DNA from: an uncultured Desulfobulbus sp.
GTDB taxonomy: Bacteria > Desulfobacterota > Desulfobulbia > Desulfobulbales > Desulfobulbaceae
DNA length: 64,000 nt
Assembly: GCF_963665445.1 (NCBI RefSeq)
Contig: NZ_OY762276.1
Coordinates: 1,830,001-1,894,000, forward strand
Reading direction: 5' to 3'
This document shows, one piece after another, positions 19,512 to 28,730 of this stretch. Numbering within the stretch: the first letter of the stretch is position 1; each line of letters opens with the position of its first letter. The notes beneath the pieces were generated by a model that saw nothing but the letters and a program-made list of their open reading frames with translations, searched no databases and was not told the DNA's origin. The translations under genes and the position numbers were made by a program.

Positions 19512-22500
19512 ATGCAACAATACCCGATTTTAACCGACTTCATCCATTTTGATAAGCTGCAGTCCGTGTTGAAAAAGCTCTGTGCCTTTGTGAAGATGGG
19601 GTGTTGTATCGTCGCTCCGGATGGCAGAATACTCGTTGAAGAAGGTTGGGAGTGTCTTTGTACAGAAGATCGGAATGGTAAACAATCGACCGATTCCAGG
19701 CAATGCATCCATAGAGAGCGCTTTTGGGCAGGCAATGAGGAAACCGGATTTGAGAAGCAGGTGTTGGTTTGCAAGAATGGTTTCACTACTCTCGGGGCGC
19801 CAATTCACATCGAAGGACTGCATATTGCCAGTATTGTCCTTGGACCATTCCTCCAGGAATCATCGATGCATGACCTTTCCGAGCCTTTACCCGCCTTAGA
19901 TCAGGAAAGCAATGCAAGCCCAGCTTTGTCTCTATCTGGGGTTTCTCAAGAGCGGATACAGCGCATAATCGATCACTTGGATATTTTCGTCGAGCTCATT
20001 GCAGAAATGGGCCGCAATCAGTTGGTTGAGACGAGAACTGGTGCGGCTCTCAAGAAGAGCGAGCAACGCTATCGGAACCTCATTGACTCGCTGCCCCAGA
20101 TGGTGTTCGAAACAGACCGAGAGGGGCGGATTGTCTTTGTCAATCAATCGGCACGGGAAATACTCGGCCTTCCCGAAGATATCCTGGGCCAGGACATTGA
20201 CATAACCTGCTTTATCCCAGACAACGAGCACGAACGCCTTATTGACCATTGCAGCCGTATCCTCAACGGCGAGATTCTCCCCTCGATCGAGTGCGTGTTT
20301 CGTCGGGGCAACGGCGACCTCTTCCCGGTCCTGCTCTATGGTCAGCCCATTGAAGAAAATGGCGGAGGTGTAAGTGGCGTGCGTGGCGTTCTCTTTGACA
20401 TGAGCGCACACCGGCAGACAGAGTTGGAACTTTTGCAAAGCCAACTGCGATACAAGGCTCTGTTTGAAAAGTCGCAGGACGCGCTGCTGCTTATGGAAGA
20501 GGGGAAGATCGTCGATTGCAACATCAAGGCCACTGAGCTCTTCCACAAATCCCGTGGTGAGCTTGTCGGATTCTCTCTCCCGTTGTTGGCTGATTCTCTG
20601 GAGCTAACAGATCAAGATCAGGGAGCAAAGAATCTCGATACGCTTCTTTGCGACAACGAGCCGGAAGCTAATTGCATGGAATGGAGGTTTACCCTCGCGG
20701 GTGGAGAGCAGATTGAGACTGAAGTTGAAGTGAACAGGGTCGATCTGCCTGGCCGCACTTTCATACAAATAACGCTGCACGACATCACCAAGCGCAATCA
20801 GGAAAAGAGAAGACTGGAAACGCGGGAATCGGCATGGAGGGCCCTTTTCCAGCATGCACCCTTTGGCATCGCTGTCAATCGGCTCGCTGACGGCGTATAC
20901 CTCGATGTCAATCCTGCCTTGGTCAAACAATCGGGAAGGAGTATTGCGGAAATTCTTGGCAAATCATCGTATGACTCTCTTCCGCAGTCGCAGCGTCCGG
21001 TAGCCGAGGAGGTTGCCCAAATTCTTTTGGAACAAGGGTTTACAGGCATTCAGGAAACAGACGTCTTAAAGCCAGACGGATCCACCAGAAGCGTTCTCTA
21101 TTCTGCAGCAACCTTCAAATCCGGTGACCAGGTCAATGTTGTCAGCATGGTCATCGACATAACCGAACGCAAGGAGATGGAGCGGCGGCTGCGGCAGAGC
21201 GAGGCCCGGATGCAAAGCCTGTATCACGCGGTACCGGTTGGCCTGGCTGTCTTGAAGGACCGGATTATTCTTTCCGTTAACGAACGCCTTGCTGAAATCA
21301 CCGGCTACCCTATGGATACATTGCTCGGTCATTCCTCCCGATCGCTGTATTTCAGCGACAGGGATTTTGAGGCCGTCGGCAAGGCCCTCTATCGTGCACA
21401 GGACAGCCGAGGCAGAGGATATATAGAGACCAGATTCAGACACAAGGACGGATCGGCGCGGTATATTTCCCTTTTCGCGGCCCCTCTCGAGCCGGACAAC
21501 CCGGGAGAGGGCGCGGTGGTGGCAGTGCAGGACATCACCGAGCAGAAGGCGATGCTCCAAGCCCTGCGGGACAGTGAGGAGCGGTTCCGTAGCATCATGG
21601 AGCAGTCCACATTCAGCATGATGATTCTGTCCCCCGAGGGCAAGGTGTTGTACGTCAATGACGCCTGCCTGAGACTGTGGGGCATATGCCGCGAACTCGC
21701 CAGTACGTACAATATCCTCACCGACCCGCAGCTTGAACAACTGGGCATGAATCCCGTGATTCGGCGGGCGATGGCCGGAGAGCAGGTAAGCCTTCCTGCC
21801 ACGACCTACGACCTCAGCGCCACGCTCGGGGAAGGGGCACTGAGGACTGTTCAAGGAGATTTCTACCCAGCCCGCGACGCCGACGGGACTGTCCGCCACA
21901 TCATTCTTATTCAGCAAGATGTCACGGAGCGTAAGCGGGCCGAGGAGGCATTACGGCTTAACGAAGCCCGGCTCGAGACGCTGATGGAACTGAACCAGAG
22001 GCGTTTCACGTCGTTGAACGAGATGGCCCAGTTTGCCATGGATGCGGCGGTTCGCCTGACGCAGAGCAGCCTCGGCTATATCGGGTTCGTCAACGAGGAG
22101 CAAACCGAGCTAACCTTGTATGCCTGGTCGCAGGCCGCCATGCAGGAGTGCCGGATCGAGGATAAGCCGTTGGTTTATCGGCTGGAGGCGACGGGCCTGT
22201 GGGGGGAGACATTCCGCCAACGCAAGCCGATCATCACTAATGACTATGCCGCGCCATCCCCCTGGAAACGGGGCTATCCCGAAGGACACGTCATACTTGT
22301 GCGGCACCTAGGCGTGCCGGTCCTGGATGGCGACCGCGTGGTGATGATGGTGGGGGTGGGCAACAAGGAGACGGACTACGATGAGGCCGATGTCCGTCAG
22401 CTCACGCTCCTGATGACCGGGATGTGGCAGATTTTGCAGCGCAAACAGGCAAAAAAGGCGCTTCACGAAAGGGAGGAACGCCTGCAGCAGCAGAACGCCG

Positions 22501-25337
22501 CCTTACTCAGGCTCATGTCCCGAGGCACCCTGTTTCAATCCGATTTGGACCAGGCGGTTGCCGAAATCATTGAGGCCAGTTCCGCCTTAATCAACACCGA
22601 GCGTGTCAGTGTCTGGCTGTACAACGAAGACTTCGCCGACATCCGTTGTATTGACCTGTACAGGCAGAGCGTCGGACGACACGCCTCTGGGGAAATGCTG
22701 CAATGCAAGGAGTTTCCTTCCTATACCGCTAGCCACAGAAAGGGTGAAGTCATCGCCGCGGTGGATGTTTACACCGATCCGCGCACCCAGGACATCCCTG
22801 CCGCCTATTATAAAGAACACGATATTCGCTCGTTGCTGGATGCGCCAGTTTGGCTGCACGATCGATTGGGGGGGCTCCTGAGTTTTGAGCATGTCGGCGA
22901 GCGGCGAGTATGGACACCTGAAGACGAGCGGTTGGCTAGCAACATGGCAGCACTCTTGACGCTTTGTTTTGAGACCGACGAACGGAAAAAGGCGCAGGCT
23001 GCCTTGCAGAAGAGCGAGTCGCAGCTCGCGAATGCAGTGAAGATCGCAAAACTTGGCCATTGGGAGCTGGATATTGCAAGCGGCGTATTCATTTTCACGG
23101 ATAGTCTCTACGACATCTTGCACACCACGGCCAAAGATGTCGGCGGGTATCAGATGTCAATAACCGAATACGCCAAGCACTTCGTGCATCCCGAAGACGC
23201 ATGGCGTGTTACAGAAGAGTTGCGCAAGTCCATAGAAACCGACGATCCAAATTTTGGCTGCCAATTAGAACATCGGGTGCTCTACGCCGATGGTGGCATC
23301 GGATACATAGCGGTACGTTACTTTGTCGTCAAAAATCATTATGGAAAAACGATCAAGACCTATGGCGTCAATCAAGATATCACCGAGCGCAAACTGGCAG
23401 AAATAGCCGCACAGGAAAGTGGACTGCGATACAGGTCGCTGTTCGAGGGGGCCGGTGATGCAATTTTTATCATGAAAGATGGCGTCATTATCGATTGCAA
23501 CCAAAAAGCACTCGATATCCTTCAATGTGTGAGAGAAGATGTTGTCGGCCGAACACCTGAGGCTATATCGCCACCAAAGCAGCCTGATGGCCAACGTTCA
23601 GCGGAAAAAGCACAACAGTTGTTAGCGGAAGCCTTAAAGGAAAACAACCGGAAATTTGAATGGGTACTCTGCCGTCCTGATGGTAGTTCCTTTTATACTG
23701 AGGTGAGTTTGCGTTCCATAGATTTGTCGGGGGATTTAATTGTGCAGGCCATAGTCCGCGACATCAGTGAGAGGAAGAAAAGCGAGAAAATACTGCGGGA
23801 AAGCGAGTTTCGTTTTCGTTCATTTTTCAACACCAACCCGGAAGGTATTCTGCTTCTTGATTTCCAGGGGCGTATCCTCGATGCCAATAAAGCTTTCCTG
23901 CGAAAAAGTGGATATTCCCTGCCTGAATGTCGGATGACCAATTTCAAAGAATTCGTTCCAGAAAACGATCAAGGGAAAATCATTGAAGCTTTATTGAATC
24001 TCAGGTCAGGCCTCTCTCAGCAAAAGCCCCTTCAGTCCACCTATAAAGCTAAAGACGGCAGAATAGTGCCCGTGTCCTTCAGGGGCTGGTTGGTTGTCGA
24101 TGAAGAGAGCAAACCGCTCTACTTGGGGGTATTCATAAAAGACCTGACCACAGAGAAGGCTTTGACCGCAGACAAAAACGCCCTTGAAAAACAGGTAATC
24201 CGTGCCCAGAAAAGTGAGGCTATTGGTACCCTTGCCGGCGGCATCGCCCATGACTTTAACAATATACTTGCAGGGATCATCGGCTACACCGAATTGGCTC
24301 TCTATCGGAATCCGGCCGCTCTTGACCCAAAAATCAAGGGGTACATCGAACGTGTTCTCGAGGGAGGCAATCGGGCAAAAAATCTTGTGCAGCAAATTCT
24401 TCGTTTCAGCAGAAACACCGATACAGTGATGGGGCCAATCAACCTCATCCCTTTGGTCAAGGAAACATTGCTTCTCCTCCAGTCTACATTGCCCAAAACG
24501 ATAACCTTCGAGAAAAATATTGCGGCCGATCCTGATAAGATTCTTGGTGACTCGACCCAGATCCATCAGGTTGTCATGAATCTGGCGACAAACGCCTACC
24601 ACGCCATGCGGGAAACCGGGGGCATTCTCACCGTGGCAATAACCAACATTACCCTGCTCTCGGCAAAGCAGTTCATGTCTATGACCATTCCCCCTGGCGA
24701 GTATATCAAGATTTCTATAGCCGATACGGGCTGCGGGATGTCTCCTGAAATAGTTGAAAGAATATTCGAGCCATATTTCACCACAAAGGGCGTCGATGAA
24801 GGCACTGGACTGGGTTTGGCTGTCGTGGCTGGCATTGTAAAAAGCCATAAAGGATTGATCGAGATCGAGACAACGCCAGGCAAGGGGTCGGTTTTCGATG
24901 TCTATTTTCCCAGTTTTCAAGGAGAAAACGCCGACAAAGAATTGCTCGATTCAACGTTTTCCTTGGGAAAGGGTGAAAAGATTCTGATTGTTGATGACGA
25001 AGCGTATTTCCTGGAAGTGGTCTATGAAAATTTGAAAATGCTTGGCTATAATGTGCAGTCCTTTCAGCGAAGCTTGGAAGCATTAGAGGAAATCAGGAAC
25101 AATCCAAATCAATATGATCTATTGATTACTGATCAGACCATGCCGGAGATGACTGGGGTGCAGCTCATTCAGGAAGTTCGCAAAGTAAACGCTTCTTTGC
25201 CGATTATTCTCTGTACAGGATTTAGTGAAGTTGTGACGGAAAAGTCAGCTAGTTACTATGGAATTGACCGTTTTCTTATGAAACCGGTAAATGTTAACGA
25301 TATGGCAAAGGCTGTTGCAGAGATTCTCTCTCAATAA
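19512..25337 (+). CDS. PocR-type sensor, multi-PAS/GAF hybrid histidine kinase
   Basis: A 1941-residue paralogue of the preceding gene, also without obvious membrane segments. Order: PocR-like N-terminus (about 1-165, GFTTLGAPIHIEGLHIASI), five or so PAS/PAC units, two GAF-like domains (about 830-1135; the first contains SSLGYIGFVNEEQTELTLYA and ends KETDYDEADVRQL, the second RVSVWLYN...), three further PAS units, HisKA with His1580 (GGIAHDFNNIL), HATPase (DTGCGM, GTGLGLA) and a receiver with Asp1874 (LITDQTMPEMTG). The GAF pair is absent from the first kinase, so the two diverged after tandem duplication by gain or loss of modules. ATG 19512 follows ggagag. Base composition becomes AT-richer toward the 3' end. 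Confidence 0.88.
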   Translation: MQQYPILTDFIHFDKLQSVLKKLCAFVKMGCCIVAPDGRILVEEGWECLCTEDRNGKQSTDSRQCIHRERFWAGNEETGFEKQVLVCKNGFTTLGAPIHIEGLHIASIVLGPFLQESSMHDLSEPLPALDQESNASPALSLSGVSQERIQRIIDHLDIFVELIAEMGRNQLVETRTGAALKKSEQRYRNLIDSLPQMVFETDREGRIVFVNQSAREILGLPEDILGQDIDITCFIPDNEHERLIDHCSRILNGEILPSIECVFRRGNGDLFPVLLYGQPIEENGGGVSGVRGVLFDMSAHRQTELELLQSQLRYKALFEKSQDALLLMEEGKIVDCNIKATELFHKSRGELVGFSLPLLADSLELTDQDQGAKNLDTLLCDNEPEANCMEWRFTLAGGEQIETEVEVNRVDLPGRTFIQITLHDITKRNQEKRRLETRESAWRALFQHAPFGIAVNRLADGVYLDVNPALVKQSGRSIAEILGKSSYDSLPQSQRPVAEEVAQILLEQGFTGIQETDVLKPDGSTRSVLYSAATFKSGDQVNVVSMVIDITERKEMERRLRQSEARMQSLYHAVPVGLAVLKDRIILSVNERLAEITGYPMDTLLGHSSRSLYFSDRDFEAVGKALYRAQDSRGRGYIETRFRHKDGSARYISLFAAPLEPDNPGEGAVVAVQDITEQKAMLQALRDSEERFRSIMEQSTFSMMILSPEGKVLYVNDACLRLWGICRELASTYNILTDPQLEQLGMNPVIRRAMAGEQVSLPATTYDLSATLGEGALRTVQGDFYPARDADGTVRHIILIQQDVTERKRAEEALRLNEARLETLMELNQRRFTSLNEMAQFAMDAAVRLTQSSLGYIGFVNEEQTELTLYAWSQAAMQECRIEDKPLVYRLEATGLWGETFRQRKPIITNDYAAPSPWKRGYPEGHVILVRHLGVPVLDGDRVVMMVGVGNKETDYDEADVRQLTLLMTGMWQILQRKQAKKALHEREERLQQQNAALLRLMSRGTLFQSDLDQAVAEIIEASSALINTERVSVWLYNEDFADIRCIDLYRQSVGRHASGEMLQCKEFPSYTASHRKGEVIAAVDVYTDPRTQDIPAAYYKEHDIRSLLDAPVWLHDRLGGLLSFEHVGERRVWTPEDERLASNMAALLTLCFETDERKKAQAALQKSESQLANAVKIAKLGHWELDIASGVFIFTDSLYDILHTTAKDVGGYQMSITEYAKHFVHPEDAWRVTEELRKSIETDDPNFGCQLEHRVLYADGGIGYIAVRYFVVKNHYGKTIKTYGVNQDITERKLAEIAAQESGLRYRSLFEGAGDAIFIMKDGVIIDCNQKALDILQCVREDVVGRTPEAISPPKQPDGQRSAEKAQQLLAEALKENNRKFEWVLCRPDGSSFYTEVSLRSIDLSGDLIVQAIVRDISERKKSEKILRESEFRFRSFFNTNPEGILLLDFQGRILDANKAFLRKSGYSLPECRMTNFKEFVPENDQGKIIEALLNLRSGLSQQKPLQSTYKAKDGRIVPVSFRGWLVVDEESKPLYLGVFIKDLTTEKALTADKNALEKQVIRAQKSEAIGTLAGGIAHDFNNILAGIIGYTELALYRNPAALDPKIKGYIERVLEGGNRAKNLVQQILRFSRNTDTVMGPINLIPLVKETLLLLQSTLPKTITFEKNIAADPDKILGDSTQIHQVVMNLATNAYHAMRETGGILTVAITNITLLSAKQFMSMTIPPGEYIKISIADTGCGMSPEIVERIFEPYFTTKGVDEGTGLGLAVVAGIVKSHKGLIEIETTPGKGSVFDVYFPSFQGENADKELLDSTFSLGKGEKILIVDDEAYFLEVVYENLKMLGYNVQSFQRSLEALEEIRNNPNQYDLLITDQTMPEMTGVQLIQEVRKVNASLPIILCTGFSEVVTEKSASYYGIDRFLMKPVNVNDMAKAVAEILSQ

Positions 25338-25720
25338 GAATAAAAGAAATAACTTAAAAGAAATACCTGCGAGGCGGCCTTTGATAGTGTGAAAATTCAA
25401 AATTCATTGTAAGCAATTGTAAATTGATCTGGTTGTATTGAAAATATGTGAGACTTCACTTAATATTTCCATTTAAAATCCTATCAATCAATCAATCTTA
25501 CTTAAATTTACCTTTCGACTGTTTCTTTTGTTGGCGAGATAGATTTAGCTGAATGCTGCCTTGTCAATGTGGTGATAAATTTTTCCACAGTTTATCTGAA
25601 ATATCATGTCGTCTTTGTGCCATTCTTAATATAATCTTCTCCTATTGAAAACAACGCTATGAAAGTGTTTACTTTATTTGATAAATATATTTCTAAACTT
25701 GAGGCGCAAATAATACACAG
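25338..25720. other. AT-rich intergenic stretch
   Basis: About 380 bp, clearly richer in A+T than the genes to its left. No gene, tRNA or terminator was recognised. It marks the left boundary of the accessory region and presumably holds the promoter of the Tgt fusion gene. Confidence 0.45.
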
Positions 25721-27721
25721 ATGGGGCGATTACATTTTAAAATAGACGGGACGTGCAATGACAGTGCAGCCAGGGCCTGTACCTGTGAAACCCTCCACAA
25801 CACAGTCAAGACTCCGGTTTTCATGCCGGTCGCAACACGGGCAGCACTGCGCTGTCAGAGGACTGAAGACGCCGAAGCCTTAGGTTTTCCTGTGCTCCTT
25901 GCAAATACATATCACCTTCTCATCCGTCCGGGAATAGAGGTGTTTAACCATTTTAAGGGCATACACAACTTCATGCAGTGGCCGGGATCAGTGCTCACCG
26001 ACTCAGGTGGGTTTCAGGTCTATTCGCTGAGCCGGGATGTTACCATACGGGACGAAGGGGCAACATTCAAAAGCTATCTTGATAACAATTTCATACACCT
26101 CACCCCTGAAAAGAGCATAGAAGTACAGAAGGCGATCGGCTCGGATATCATGATGGTGCTCGATCAGTGTGTCAACGCCACCTCTTCATACGAAGAGACC
26201 CTTGCCGCAGCAGAGCTCACCTCCCGCTGGGCAGAGCGCTCACTTGCCGCACGGCAGGAATCGCCGCAGTCCCTCTTCGGCATCGTGCAGGGCGGTAGGT
26301 ATGAAAAGTTGCGCAAAACGAGCGCTGGGCAGATCACATCCCTCCCCTTTGACGGCTTTGCAATCGGCGGCCTTGCAGTTGGCGAAGCAGACCAGGAGCG
26401 GAAAGATTTGACCGAATTAACCGCATCCCTCCTGCCCTCTGACCTGCCCCGTTATCTCATGGGTGTGGGTACCCCCATCGACCTACTCGAAGCAGTTCAC
26501 CGGGGAGTTGATATGTTTGACTGCATTCTGCCGACAGCCATGGGGAGACAGGGTGTTGCCTGGACATCCCACGGCAGGATTGACCTGCGGCGGAGTGTTC
26601 ACAAGTTCTCTGACCGGCCCCTGGATGATGATTGTGCATGCGAAACATGCACAAAATACTCCCGAGCCTATCTGCACCATCTGGTAAAATGTGACGAATA
26701 TCTGGTTTCACAGCTTGTGGGTCTCCATAACCTGACCTTTTACAAAAGGCTCATGGATCAGATGCGTCAGGAAATACTGAACGGGACATTTTATGAGTAT
26801 TACTGCAGAACAAAAGAGACGCTGACCATCCAGGACCGGGATAACCCGGTAACCGCACCAAAGAAAAAAAAGAGAAAAGACCACTCAAAATTGGGAAAGT
26901 TCAGAGTCGTCACCTCTTCAAACGGATGGCATACAATTCTTGATGAACAGACGGGTGAAAAATTTCATTCGATTAACGATCCCTACAGTGAAGCTGACAC
27001 GCTCTACATCTCACCAACTCTCGCTCGTCTGGGAAAGGATCGTACAACAATTTGGGACGTAGGACTCGGTGCGGGAATCAACGCGATGCGCTTTATTTTG
27101 ACGTACGAAGAGATGAAAAGCGCGGGATCAACGCTGCCGGAAATTCAGCTTGTAAGTTTTGAAAATGACCTTGACTCGCTTAAGCTTGCCAAACGGAACT
27201 CTGCCATCTTTACCCACGTACGCCACCAGGCAGTGGAGAGCATTCTTGCCAGAGGAGAGTGGACCAGCCAGGATAAAAAGTTCAGTTGGCATCTTGTATC
27301 AGGCGATTTTCTGAAGACAAAAGAGATTGCCCAGGCTCCTGATATCATCTGGTATGACATGTTTTCTCAAAATAGTAATTCCCACCTATGGACCTATCAC
27401 GCATTCAGGGAAATCGCTGACAAATGCAAAAATGCAGGTAAAGACCACACCGCGCTTTTTACCTATTCCAACTCTACTGCAATACGGGCAGCCCTTCTGG
27501 CCGCAGGATTTTATGTGGGCCTCGGCCCCTGTTCTGGTCCGAAACCGGATACCACCAGGGCATATATGGGCATGAGGACAAACGAGAGTGTTGAACTGCT
27601 TGACAGAAGATGGCTAAAAAAATTTACAATAAGTAGTGCTCCTGTCGGTCCCAACACTACAGAAGAAGACAAAGCAACTATTAAGGACAAGGTTCTCTAT
27701 CATCCTCAGTTTGGAGAGTAA
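25721..27721 (+). CDS. Fusion of tRNA-guanine transglycosylase with an MnmC-like methyltransferase domain
   Basis: A 666-residue two-domain protein. Residues 1-375 form a complete Tgt: LTDSGGFQVYSL with the first catalytic Asp, the GGLAVGE loop, GVDMFDCILPT with the nucleophilic Asp, and zinc ligands CACETC with a distal His. Tgt swaps guanine 34 for preQ1 on the way to queuosine. A lysine-rich linker (PKKKKRKDHSK) joins residues 400-666, which look like the methyltransferase half of MnmC: IWDVGLGAGINAM (SAM site, about 446), an acidic FENDLDSL, DIIWYDMFSQNSNSHLWT (MnmC has a D-x-F...W motif here) and a C-terminal AAGFYVG. MnmC methylates uridine-34 derivatives, so both halves belong to wobble-base chemistry. 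The TAMGRQG sequence after the nucleophile differs from the usual TRNARNG. The ribosome site is weak. Confidence 0.85.
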   Translation: MGRLHFKIDGTCNDSAARACTCETLHNTVKTPVFMPVATRAALRCQRTEDAEALGFPVLLANTYHLLIRPGIEVFNHFKGIHNFMQWPGSVLTDSGGFQVYSLSRDVTIRDEGATFKSYLDNNFIHLTPEKSIEVQKAIGSDIMMVLDQCVNATSSYEETLAAAELTSRWAERSLAARQESPQSLFGIVQGGRYEKLRKTSAGQITSLPFDGFAIGGLAVGEADQERKDLTELTASLLPSDLPRYLMGVGTPIDLLEAVHRGVDMFDCILPTAMGRQGVAWTSHGRIDLRRSVHKFSDRPLDDDCACETCTKYSRAYLHHLVKCDEYLVSQLVGLHNLTFYKRLMDQMRQEILNGTFYEYYCRTKETLTIQDRDNPVTAPKKKKRKDHSKLGKFRVVTSSNGWHTILDEQTGEKFHSINDPYSEADTLYISPTLARLGKDRTTIWDVGLGAGINAMRFILTYEEMKSAGSTLPEIQLVSFENDLDSLKLAKRNSAIFTHVRHQAVESILARGEWTSQDKKFSWHLVSGDFLKTKEIAQAPDIIWYDMFSQNSNSHLWTYHAFREIADKCKNAGKDHTALFTYSNSTAIRAALLAAGFYVGLGPCSGPKPDTTRAYMGMRTNESVELLDRRWLKKFTISSAPVGPNTTEEDKATIKDKVLYHPQFGE

Positions 27722-27809
27722 TATGGAAAACGGCATGCCGTAAGTTATATGCAGCTGCTTATTTTTATTCAATTCTAACACTCTTTCTATTTTGACGATT
27801 TCCATCGTT

Positions 27810-27911
27810 GTCGTTCTCGTAAAAAGGCCCGAGAACGACGTTTCGAGCTTCGTAAGCTGCTGATTTCACGATGCGTGACATTCAGGTTTTTGACTTTTTA
27901 CGAAGCCATCA
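27810..27911 (+). mobile_element. MITE-like element, copy B
   Basis: gtcgttctcgtaaaaaggcc begins it and tgactttttacgaagccatc ends it. The core cgagaacgacgtttcgagct and the gcgtgacattcaggt stretch agree almost exactly with copies A and C. The left end (gtcgttctcg) also pairs with cgagaacgac just inside, making a 10-bp hairpin. It lies 90 bp after the Tgt fusion gene. Confidence 0.8.
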
Positions 27912-28076
27912 TCGTTGATTTTGCTAAATCCAGTATGAATTTCTTAGAGAGGGTTCAACTCAGAACAGCCATTCCCGGAGCCCCACTCTAATGGCACAGG
28001 AAGCTGCTTTGAAGTCCGTAAATCACCTCAACAGAGAGGAACAACGGGATAATTGAGAAAAAAGTGGGGCTTTAAA

Positions 28077-28515
28077 TCAGTGGCATCTCAGGGGAAACAC
28101 CAACATGCTGGGTCCGTTTTTCGTCGGCGGGTGGGTTCGTTTCAGATTGGCGGTGACAGCCTTGTTACCGTGCTGGTGATAAATCCCGCTTCCCGGCGCC
28201 TTCCGGGAGGCTCTGTAGACGAAGGTGTCGTCAATGATCAGAAACCAGACCAGTTGGGGGAAAGAAAATTACCATCATCCGGGCCATCTGAACCCCAAGA
28301 ACGGCCCAGGACCGTTTGCCTCCCTTGAGCCATTTGTAATAGGCGCTCCAACTGAATCGCGGTCTGATCGCTAGCCAGGCTCCGCTAACAAACCCGCTCT
28401 GGGTAAGCATGGCGCCGATCAGCAACTCGATAAAAATTGGAACGGAACGTACCGGTAGAGCCCTGGCCAGGAATGTGATACATTTAAACAGGGTCCCGGT
28501 GTCACTGCCATTCAC
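28077..28515 (-). pseudogene. Transposase remnant with frameshift
   Basis: The minus strand opens with a ~90-residue frame (28515-28231, ending FFPPTGLVSDH then stop) and continues in another frame as LVWFLIIDDTFVYRASRK, APGSGIYHQHGNKAVTANLK, ending at a stop at 28077. The second piece has the IDD-T/Y-R and GSGIYHQHGNKA features of DDE transposases of the IS701-like group. One base gained in the C-run near 28255-28260 explains the break. The full transposase would be several hundred residues longer, so both the frameshift and a truncation have killed it. Confidence 0.75.
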
Positions 28516-28529
28516 TTGTTGCCCATGGA

Positions 28530-28567
28530 GGCCTCCAGAAGAGTGAAGTTGTCCTCTTCTGAAGGCC
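28530..28567. repeat. Imperfect 14-bp inverted repeat
   Basis: ggcctccagaagag (28530-28543) faces ctcttctgaaggcc (28554-28567) with one mismatch and a 10-nt loop. It sits just upstream of the transposase remnant and may be part of the old insertion sequence or a terminator. Confidence 0.45.
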
Positions 28568-28730
28568 GCGCTTTGACAGATATGTCAATGTTTTTAGTAT
28601 TTTTTTCTGATTACACCTGAAATTCGCCTGCCGGCCGGGCCGATCTGAAATTCCGAACTTCAGTGATTCAGTAATATGGATCTTTTTTCCGTAATTGTTG
28701 CCATGTTCTAAATCTTATCCCGGATAAAAA

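Noticed and set aside
25531..25550. Possible sigma-54 promoter (tggcgag...tttagc) before the Tgt fusion
   Set aside because: GG and GC are 13 nt apart instead of 10, which sigma-54 does not tolerate.
28053..28328. Plus-strand open frame of 91 codons
   Set aside because: It is the complement of the transposase remnant, whose minus-strand frames show DDE transposase motifs.
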